From positions 1 to 8,218 of the forward strand of contig JAGOCU010000082.1 of NCBI GenBank assembly GCA_017998555.1: DNA of 8,218 nt. Reading direction: 5' to 3'. Each line of letters starts with the position of its first letter. Positions within the stretch are counted from its first letter, which is position 1. The DNA comes from Thermoflexales bacterium. Its GTDB lineage: Bacteria > Chloroflexota > Anaerolineae > J036 > Brachytrichaceae. Positions 1-5,220 of the stretch are shown here, piece after piece. Below the pieces are notes generated by a model. That model saw only the letters and a list, made by a program, of their open reading frames with translations, made no database searches and had not been told where the DNA came from. The translations under genes were made by a program, and so were the position numbers.

Positions 1-926
1 TCGTCGCCGCCGAGGTGGATGTACTTGGAGGGAAAGAGTTCGAGCGCCTCGCTCAGCACGTCCTGGGCGAAGGCGATGGTTTGCTCGCTGATGTTCAGCA
101 CCCGCTTTGAGATACCCCAGTGCGGCCAGACTTCGGCCGGGGCGTCGACGTTGCCCAACTCAGGATAGGCGGCGATCGCGGCCATCATGTGGCCGGGCAT
201 GTCGAACTCGGGCAGGACCAGGATGTGGCGAGCGGCCGCGTAGGCGACGATCTCGCCCACCTCGGCCTGGGTGTAGAAGCCGCCATGCGGGATGCCGTCG
301 AACAGATCGCGCTTGTCGTACTCATGGCCGAGGCGGGTCGTCGTCCGCCAGGCCCCGACCTCGGTCAGGCGCGGGTATTTGCGGACCTCGAAGCGCCAGC
401 CCTGGTCATCGGTGAGATGCCAGTGAAAGACGTTCATCTTGTGCAGGGCGAGCAGGTCGAGGTGCTTTTTGACAAATGCGACCGGCATGAAGTGGCGCGA
501 GACGTCGAGATGCGAGCCGCGCCAGCCAAAGCGCGGGGCGTCGGCGATGCGCACCCCCGGCACCTTCCACGCCACCATGGCGATGGGCTGGGCGGTGAAA
601 ATGCCGGCCGGCAGAAGTTGCCGCAAGGTCTGCCCGGCATAGAAGGCGCCGGCGGCGTCACCGGCTCGGATGACGACCCGCTCGGGTGTTGCCTCGAGGG
701 TATAGGCCTCGTGGCCAAGGGCTTCCGAGAGCCCGAGATCAATCACGTCGTTCTCGCGCGCAGTCGACACGACGGGGAGGGAGAAGCCCGTCGCGGGCCG
801 CAGCCAGCCGGCCAGCATCTCGGCCTCGGCCCGCAGCGCGGGCGGGCTGGAAATAACCGTGTTGGGGGAGAGCGAAAAACCGGAGCTGATGAGGTCGAGC
901 GAGGCAGGATTGGGAATGAGGCGCAT
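1..926 (-). CDS. GH20 beta-N-acetylhexosaminidase, 3' part beyond window
   Basis: This enzyme should remove terminal beta-linked GlcNAc or GalNAc from oligosaccharides by the substrate-assisted GH20 mechanism. I translated the minus strand from ATG at 926-924, giving 308 complete codons with no stop. Residues 1 to about 125 look like the GH20 N-terminal alpha/beta domain. The catalytic barrel starts near residue 131 with PRFGWRGSHLDVSRH, where R136 is the usual substrate-binding arginine. It continues with FHWHLTDDQGW (167-177) and LPEFDMPGH (238-245). It reaches H-L-G-G-D (304-308), and the next codon begins GA, so the catalytic Asp-Glu pair sits exactly at the window edge. About 40% of a typical protein is missing. 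No signal peptide precedes the domain and no other in-frame start was found upstream, so a cytoplasmic location is inferred. No Shine-Dalgarno sequence lies at normal spacing. It diverges from the transporter operon and probably shares its operators. The family call is very secure; the natural substrate is unknown. Confidence 0.95.
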   Translation of the reverse strand, partial: MRLIPNPASLDLISSGFSLSPNTVISSPPALRAEAEMLAGWLRPATGFSLPVVSTARENDVIDLGLSEALGHEAYTLEATPERVVIRAGDAAGAFYAGQTLRQLLPAGIFTAQPIAMVAWKVPGVRIADAPRFGWRGSHLDVSRHFMPVAFVKKHLDLLALHKMNVFHWHLTDDQGWRFEVRKYPRLTEVGAWRTTTRLGHEYDKRDLFDGIPHGGFYTQAEVGEIVAYAAARHILVLPEFDMPGHMMAAIAAYPELGNVDAPAEVWPHWGISKRVLNISEQTIAFAQDVLSEALELFPSKYIHLGGD

Positions 927-954
927 GGCGGTGTCAACTATATCCGCCCCCCTC

Positions 955-982
955 TTGCGTAATTCCGAAAACTGCGCATAAT
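955..982 (+). promoter_or_regulatory. Predicted sigma-70-like promoter of the transporter operon
   Basis: A candidate -35 TTGCGT (955-960) is followed by a 16-bp spacer and a good -10, CATAAT (977-982, five of six matches to TATAAT). Transcription would start near 988-990, inside the first LacI-type palindrome (984-999). That arrangement would give simple repression. The weak -35 makes this a moderate prediction. No equally good promoter was found for the divergent GH20 gene; a TATAGT (942-937, minus) exists but lacks a matching -35. Confidence 0.5.
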
Positions 983-983
983 G

Positions 984-999
984 TCCAAAACGTTTTGGA
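984..999. promoter_or_regulatory. LacI-family-type operator 1 (perfect 16-bp palindrome)
   Basis: TCCAAAACGTTTTGGA is a perfect palindrome with a central CpG, the usual form of operators bound by LacI/GalR-family sugar regulators. It begins 2 nt after the predicted -10 hexamer and covers the likely transcription start. It lies between divergent sugar genes, so it may control both. The regulator gene is not in the window. The regulator family is inferred from operator style. Confidence 0.75.
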
Positions 1000-1010
1000 A
1001 CGCTGTCTGT

Positions 1011-1024
1011 CCAAAACGTTTTGA
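1011..1024. promoter_or_regulatory. LacI-family-type operator 2
   Basis: The 12-bp perfect palindrome CAAAACGTTTTG (1012-1023) repeats the core of operator 1, and the 16-bp string TGTCCAAAACGTTTTG occurs identically at 982-997 and 1008-1023. The palindrome centres are 26 bp apart, about two and a half helical turns. The site lies in the inferred 5' untranslated leader, 24 nt before the lipoprotein start. Its presence argues against the upstream in-frame TTG start at 1021, which would place the operator within coding sequence. Confidence 0.7.
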
Positions 1025-1034
1025 CCCATACCAA

Positions 1035-1040
1035 AAGGAG
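1035..1040 (+). promoter_or_regulatory. Shine-Dalgarno site for the binding-protein gene
   Basis: AAGGAG lies 7 nt before the ATG at 1048. It selects that ATG over an in-frame TTG at 1021, which has no such site and would add nine residues before the signal peptide. Confidence 0.85.
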
Positions 1041-1047
1041 CCTCCAG

Positions 1048-2412
1048 ATGAACCCGAAACTCGCCAAGCTGCTGAGTCTGACCGGCGCGCTGAGCCTTGC
1101 GCTTTCCGCCTGCGCGGCCGCCGCCCCGGCGGCGCCCACTGCGGCGCCCGCCAAACCCACGGAGGCCGCCAAACCGGCTGCCACCACCGCGCCCGCGACG
1201 GCTGGAAAAGTGTTCTTTTACAGCACCCAGGGCAACACCGTCAACGAAGCCGAAGCCATCCGCAAGCAGGTCCTGAACACCTTCAAAGGCGAGGTCGAAC
1301 TCGTCACCGAGGCGTCCGGCCCGTTTCTGGACAAGATCGCCGCTGAAAACAAGGCCGGCAAAGGCACGGTCGATGTCGCGGCCGGTCTGGTCGGCGACAT
1401 CTCGCCGCTGATCGGCCAGATCAAGGACCTCACCGCGCTCAAGACCAAGCTCGGGGATCGCGGTATTCCCGCCAGCTTCTGGGAAGTGAGCAAGCTGGGG
1501 ACCGACAAGACCCAGATGATCCCCTGGATGCAGGCCACCCTGATCATGGCGATCAACAAGAAGGCGCTCAAGTACCTGCCTTCCGGGGCCGACGTCAACA
1601 ACCTGACCTATGACCAGTTGCTCGCCTGGGGCAAGGCCATGAAGGACGGCGAGAAGGAAGCCAAGATCGGATTCGCGGCCGGCAACAACGGCCTGATTCA
1701 CCGCTTCTTCCAGGGCTATCTCATCCCGGCCTTCAGCGGCGGCACCGCCGCCACCTATGGCACCCCCGAGGCGGCCGCAGGCTGGAAGTACTTCGTCGAT
1801 CTGTGGCAGTATGTCAACCCGCAGAGCACCACCTACAACTTCATGCAGGAGCAGCTCCTGAGCGGCGAAGTGTGGGTGACGATCGATCATGTGGCTCGCC
1901 TCAAGGACGCCTTCGCCAACAAACCCGATGACTTCGTGGCCGCTCCGGCCCCGATCGGACCCAAGGGCCGAGCCTATATGGTCATCCTGGCCGGTCTGTC
2001 GATTCCCAACACCGCCCCGAATGCCGCCGGCGCCGAATCGCTGATCGACTTCATGACCAGCGCGTCGACCCAGGCCGCGAACCTGTCGGCCATCGGCTTC
2101 TACCCGGTCAGCGGCGGCGACCTGCCCGCCACTGCGCCCGCCTGGCAGAAGGCCATGGGCAGCGCGGTCAAGGCGCAGGCCGCGGATGCGAAGGCGCTCC
2201 CCGTGCTCATCCCGCAAGGGCTGGGCGCCAAGGGCGGCGACTTCAACAAGGTCTATCGCGACACCTTCACCGAGATCGTGTTGAACAAGGCCGACATCAC
2301 CGCCACCCTCGCCAAGCAGAAGGCCATTCTGCAGGCGGTGATGACCGACGTCAAGGCTCCGTGCTGGGCGCCCGATCCGGTCAAGGCCGGCGAGCCCTGC
2401 GTGATCAAGTAG
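1048..2412 (+). CDS. ABC transporter sugar-binding lipoprotein (family 1 extracellular solute-binding protein)
   Basis: This 454-residue protein is the capture subunit of an ABC importer, anchored by lipid to the outer face of the membrane. The N-terminus has a lysine-containing n-region, a hydrophobic core (residues 8-19) and the lipobox LSAC, with C22 as the lipidated residue. A low-complexity Ala/Pro/Thr/Lys linker (about 23-52) follows, typical of Chloroflexota binding proteins. The mature domain begins at GKVFFYSTQGN and resembles MalE/UgpB-type proteins along its length, for example GEVWVTIDHVARLKDAF and the late SAIGFYPVSGGDLP segment. The only other cysteines are C439 and C451, near the C-terminus (K454), and could form a disulfide. 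It is the first gene of the operon, with both LacI-type operators just upstream, and a long hairpin follows its stop. Family and role are secure. Ligand cannot be read from sequence; the downstream enzymes suggest a small glucoside such as glucosylglycerate. Confidence 0.93.
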   Translation: MNPKLAKLLSLTGALSLALSACAAAAPAAPTAAPAKPTEAAKPAATTAPATAGKVFFYSTQGNTVNEAEAIRKQVLNTFKGEVELVTEASGPFLDKIAAENKAGKGTVDVAAGLVGDISPLIGQIKDLTALKTKLGDRGIPASFWEVSKLGTDKTQMIPWMQATLIMAINKKALKYLPSGADVNNLTYDQLLAWGKAMKDGEKEAKIGFAAGNNGLIHRFFQGYLIPAFSGGTAATYGTPEAAAGWKYFVDLWQYVNPQSTTYNFMQEQLLSGEVWVTIDHVARLKDAFANKPDDFVAAPAPIGPKGRAYMVILAGLSIPNTAPNAAGAESLIDFMTSASTQAANLSAIGFYPVSGGDLPATAPAWQKAMGSAVKAQAADAKALPVLIPQGLGAKGGDFNKVYRDTFTEIVLNKADITATLAKQKAILQAVMTDVKAPCWAPDPVKAGEPCVIK

Positions 2413-2422
2413 CTTGAGTGTT

Positions 2423-2464
2423 GGTGGATCGGGGGCCGCGGCGCGCCGCGGCCCCCGATCCACC
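2423..2464 (+). repeat. Long perfect intercistronic hairpin (binding protein/permease spacer)
   Basis: A perfect 42-nt inverted repeat, arms 2423-2443 and 2444-2464, every base paired on paper (an RNA loop would open about four central bases). The outer ends are GGTGGATC and GATCCACC, and the core is almost all G and C. It starts 10 nt after the binding-protein stop and ends 12 nt before the permease GTG. No U-tract follows, so it is not a standard Rho-independent terminator. A likely role is to stabilise the upstream mRNA so that the binding protein is made in excess, or to control permease translation; both are inferences. A second hairpin of the same design is at 4156-4200. Confidence 0.9.
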
Positions 2465-2476
2465 GCTATACATGCC

Positions 2477-3337
2477 GTGACTACCCGCCGCACGAATCTC
2501 ACCCCCTTCCTGTTGGTGGCGCCCGCGCTGGTCTTCATGGCCGTCTTCTTCGCCTACCCGATGGTCGAGGCGTTTGGACTGGCCTTTCGCGACAATGACA
2601 CCGGCGCGCTGACCCTGAGCTACTTTCAGAAGATGGTCAGCGACGTGCAGTTTCAGCCGGCGCTGACGACCACCCTGCTGCTGATCGTCATCCTCATTCC
2701 CGTCCAGTTCGCGGTGGCCCTGACCATGGCGCTTCTGGTGAACGCCAAACTCAAGGGCGCCAGCCTCTTTCTCTATATCTACGCCATTCCCCTGGCGGTG
2801 AGCGAACTGGCGGCCGGCATCGTCTGGTTCAACATCTTCACCAACAACGGCTTTCTCAACAGCCTGCTGGTGCAATTCGGGCTGATCGAGCGGCCGTTCC
2901 TCTTCCTGAGCTATCAGAACCAGGGATGGTTGATACTGGCCGTTGTGCTTGCCGAGGCCTGGCGGGCGACCAGCATTATCATGGTCATTCTGGTCTCGGG
3001 CCTGCAGTCCATCCCCGGCGACTATCTTGAGGCCGCTGAGGTCTTCGGGGCCGATCAGTTCCGCAAGATCACCAAAGTGATCCTGCCTCTGCTGCGCCCG
3101 AGCCTGCAGGTCGCGCTGATCCTGCGCACGATCCTGGCCTTCCAGGTCTTTGGCGTGGCCCTGGCCGTGGCAGGCAGCGGAATGAGCCTGCTCGCCGGCG
3201 AAGCCTACAAGTGGTACTACACCATCCGTAATCCCAACGTCGCCGCCGCCTATGCCAGCGTCATCCTGATCCTGTCGATCGCGTCGACGGTGGTGTTCCT
3301 GGTCGGTCTGCGCTCGAAAAACGGGGAGGCGCTGTGA
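2477..3337 (+). CDS. ABC sugar transporter permease, MalF/UgpA type
   Basis: One of the two membrane subunits forming the sugar channel. From GTG at 2477 it has 286 residues. Six hydrophobic segments lie near 10-34, 63-89, 96-120, 150-174, 212-234 and 256-278. The cytoplasmic EAA loop that docks on the ATPase is clear at 185-208: E185-A-A, G191 and LPLLRP at 203-208. The only longer in-frame start is TTG at 2414, which would translate the hairpin into Ala/Arg/Gly-rich sequence; GTG at 2477, giving MTTRRTNLTPFLL, is preferred. No Shine-Dalgarno sequence is visible, only the hairpin ending 12 nt upstream. An out-of-frame mini-ORF ATGCCGTGA (2472-2480) overlaps the start. The 3' end overlaps the next permease by 4 nt (GTGA), indicating translational coupling. 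Family secure; substrate unknown. Confidence 0.93.
   Translation: MTTRRTNLTPFLLVAPALVFMAVFFAYPMVEAFGLAFRDNDTGALTLSYFQKMVSDVQFQPALTTTLLLIVILIPVQFAVALTMALLVNAKLKGASLFLYIYAIPLAVSELAAGIVWFNIFTNNGFLNSLLVQFGLIERPFLFLSYQNQGWLILAVVLAEAWRATSIIMVILVSGLQSIPGDYLEAAEVFGADQFRKITKVILPLLRPSLQVALILRTILAFQVFGVALAVAGSGMSLLAGEAYKWYYTIRNPNVAAAYASVILILSIASTVVFLVGLRSKNGEAL
3325..3329 (+). promoter_or_regulatory. Shine-Dalgarno site for the second permease
   Basis: GGAGG within GGGGAGG lies 4 nt before the GTG at 3334, inside the end of the preceding permease gene. It supports the GTG start that overlaps the upstream TGA stop. Confidence 0.75.
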
Positions 3338-4146
3338 AAGGTCTCAAACTCAGCCGGGTCCTGACCTATGTGGGGGCCGTGCTCATGGCCCTGTGGATCC
3401 TCGTTCCGATCTGGCTGATCGCCGTGTCGGCCTTCAGCACCCGCCAGGGCATTTTCGACTTTCCCAAGGCGCTGTTGCCCAATCCCTTCAGCGCGGACAC
3501 GATGTCCTTCTTTCTGGGCGCGACGAACGTGCTGCCCAGCGCCGGGCGGAGCGTGGTGGTGGCGATCATCACCATCGTCATCTCGACCCTGATCGGGGCG
3601 CCGGCGGGATACGCCCTGGCCCGCTTCAACTTTCGCGGGCGGGATGTCTTTCGCCTCGTCATCGTCAGCACCCGGGCCTTCCCGATCGTCATCCTGTCCA
3701 TCCCGATTGCGGTCGCCTACATCCAGTTGGGCATCAACGACAACGTCTTCAGCCTGGCCCTGATGCACTGCGCGCTGGCGCTGCCCTTCACCATTCTGGT
3801 GACCAGCAGCGTCTTTGCCGGTGTCCCGCGTGATCTCGAAGAGGCCGCCGAAACCCTCGGCTGCTCGCCGCTCCAGGCTTTCGTGCGGGTCGTGCTGCCG
3901 CTGGCCCTGCCAGGCCTGGCCGCCGCGACCTTGTTCACGTTTGTGCTGAGTTGGAACGAGGTGTTCGCCTCGGTGATCCTGACCAGCCGCAATCGGACCC
4001 TGCCGGCTCTGCTGGTCGCCCAGCTCGACGAGTCGCCGCTGAACTACAAGTACGCCGGCGGCTTCTTCCTGCTCGCGCCAAGCATGGTCTTCATGCTGTT
4101 TATTCGCAAATACCTGTTCACCCTGTGGGGACGCGTTAGCCGCTGA
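3334..4146 (+). CDS. ABC sugar transporter permease, MalG/UgpE type
   Basis: The second membrane subunit, 270 residues, pairing with the upstream permease. Hydrophobic segments lie near 10-33, 73-96, 107-131, 137-160, 194-217 and 241-258. The EAA loop is E170-A-A with G176, followed by LPLALP at 188-193. The segment VLSWNEVFASVIL (204-216) is characteristic of the MalG branch, where an SWNE(F/V) pattern is common. The GTG start overlaps the upstream stop in a GTGA and has a good ribosome site 4 nt before it, so the two permeases are probably made in equal amounts. The protein ends with a basic tail, GRVSR. A 64-nt spacer with a long hairpin separates it from the ATPase gene. Family call secure; substrate not determinable. 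Confidence 0.93.
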   Translation: MKGLKLSRVLTYVGAVLMALWILVPIWLIAVSAFSTRQGIFDFPKALLPNPFSADTMSFFLGATNVLPSAGRSVVVAIITIVISTLIGAPAGYALARFNFRGRDVFRLVIVSTRAFPIVILSIPIAVAYIQLGINDNVFSLALMHCALALPFTILVTSSVFAGVPRDLEEAAETLGCSPLQAFVRVVLPLALPGLAAATLFTFVLSWNEVFASVILTSRNRTLPALLVAQLDESPLNYKYAGGFFLLAPSMVFMLFIRKYLFTLWGRVSR

Positions 4147-4155
4147 TAGAAGTGT

Positions 4156-4200
4156 GTGGATGCGCTATGGCTGGCCGGAGGCCAGCCATAGCGCATCCAC
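4156..4200 (+). repeat. Long perfect intercistronic hairpin (permease/ATPase spacer)
   Basis: Perfect inverted repeat with 21-nt arms, 4156-4176 and 4180-4200, around a GGA loop. The outer ends are GTGGATGCGC and GCGCATCCAC. It begins 9 nt after the permease stop and ends 10 nt before the ATPase ATG. No U-tract follows, so it is unlikely to terminate transcription. It shares the terminal GTGGAT/ATCCAC pairs, an upstream AGTGT, and the 64-nt spacer length with the hairpin at 2423-2464, but its core sequence differs. Confidence 0.9.
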
Positions 4201-4210
4201 GAGAAACCAA

Positions 4211-5212
4211 ATGGCTGAAATCCAACTCAACCACATCATCAAGACCTACGGCAAGGCGCGGGCGACGAATGACGTCAGCCTGACGATCAAAGACAAGGAG
4301 TTTATGGTTCTGCTGGGTCCGAGCGGCTGCGGCAAGACCACCCTCCTGCGCGCGATCGCCGGGCTCGAGGCCATCGACAGCGGCACGGTCACCATCGGCG
4401 GGCGGGACGTGACGAATGTCCCGCCGCGCTTCCGCGATATCGCGATGGTCTTCCAGAGCTACGCCGTCTTCCCCCACCTGACGGTCTGGGACAACATCGC
4501 CTTCGGGCTGCGGATGAAGAAACTGCCCGATACCGAAGTCAAGAAGCGGGTCGAGAATAGCGCCGAGATGCTCCGCATTACGGACTATCTACAGCGTTTC
4601 CCCGCCCAGCTCTCGGGCGGGCAGCGCCAGCGCGTGGCCGTCGCGCGCGCGCTGGCCATGCCCAGCGGCGTGCTGTTGATGGACGAGCCCTTGAGCAACC
4701 TTGACGCGCTGCTGCGCCTGGACATGCGGGCCGAGCTCAAGAAGCTGCTCCGCGACGCCGGCGCGACCACCGTCTATGTCACCCACGATCAGGTCGAGGC
4801 GCTCTCGCTCGGCGACCGGATCGCGGTGATGAAACAGGGCGTCATCCTGCAGTGCGATTCGCCCCTGCGGGTGTATGACCACCCGGTCGACAAGTTCGTG
4901 GGCGGCTTTATTGGCAATCCGCCGATGAACTTCCTGCGCGCGGCGGGCCTGGCCTCGATCGGGCTGATCGCGCCCCCGGGCTACGACCTGGTCGGCATCC
5001 GGGCGGAGAATCTGGACTCGTTCACCTCGCCGATGTCCGGCGCGCTGGAAGCCAGCATCCTCGTCGTGGAACCGCTCGGCTCGCACAACCTCATCACGGC
5101 CAAGGTGGGGGATGAGTTCATCAAGGTGAACACCCGGGCCGAACTCATGCCCGAACCTGGCTCCAAACTCTGGCTCAAACCGATGCCCGACAAAGTGCGC
5201 TGGTTGAAATAG
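4211..5212 (+). CDS. ABC transporter ATP-binding protein, MalK/UgpC/MsmX type
   Basis: The ATPase that powers sugar import, 333 residues, bound to the EAA loops of the permeases on the cytoplasmic side. All nucleotide-binding motifs are intact: Walker A GPSGCGKT (36-43), Q-loop Q82, signature LSGGQ (134-138), Walker B VLLMDEP (154-160), D-loop SNLD (162-165) and switch H192. The C-terminal third is the TOBE-like regulatory domain of this family. There GIRAENL (262-268) stands where GxRPE is usual, with Ala replacing Pro. It is somewhat shorter than the 360-370 residues common for MalK. ATG at 4211 gives the typical start MAEIQLNHIIKTYG; an in-frame GTG at 4154 would translate through the hairpin and is rejected. 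No good Shine-Dalgarno sequence is present. Many binding-protein sugar operons lack their own ATPase, so a dedicated copy here is notable. The phosphorylase gene starts 8 nt after its stop. Confidence 0.95.
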   Translation: MAEIQLNHIIKTYGKARATNDVSLTIKDKEFMVLLGPSGCGKTTLLRAIAGLEAIDSGTVTIGGRDVTNVPPRFRDIAMVFQSYAVFPHLTVWDNIAFGLRMKKLPDTEVKKRVENSAEMLRITDYLQRFPAQLSGGQRQRVAVARALAMPSGVLLMDEPLSNLDALLRLDMRAELKKLLRDAGATTVYVTHDQVEALSLGDRIAVMKQGVILQCDSPLRVYDHPVDKFVGGFIGNPPMNFLRAAGLASIGLIAPPGYDLVGIRAENLDSFTSPMSGALEASILVVEPLGSHNLITAKVGDEFIKVNTRAELMPEPGSKLWLKPMPDKVRWLK

Positions 5213-5220
5213 CGGCCGCC

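Noticed and set aside
937..942. TATAGT as -10 element for the GH20 gene (minus strand)
   Set aside because: It would give an almost leaderless mRNA and the sequence at the -35 position (GAATTA) is a poor match, so it is not listed as a promoter.
120..962. 280-residue open frame on the plus strand
   Set aside because: It is antisense to the GH20 gene, whose catalytic motifs are all in the minus frame; the plus translation shows no recognisable domain.
1021..1047. Upstream TTG start adding nine residues to the binding protein
   Set aside because: It lies in operator 2, has no ribosome site, and would put residues before a normal lipoprotein signal; the ATG at 1048 has AAGGAG 7 nt upstream.
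2423..2464. Rho-independent terminator after the binding-protein gene
   Set aside because: The stem is strong but no run of T follows, and the operon clearly continues; the same applies to the hairpin at 4156-4200.
934..2538. 534-residue open frame on the minus strand
   Set aside because: It lies opposite the convincing binding-protein gene and runs through the operators. Its translation is Gly/Arg/Asp/Val-rich without a domain, a normal effect of strong GC bias in third codon positions.
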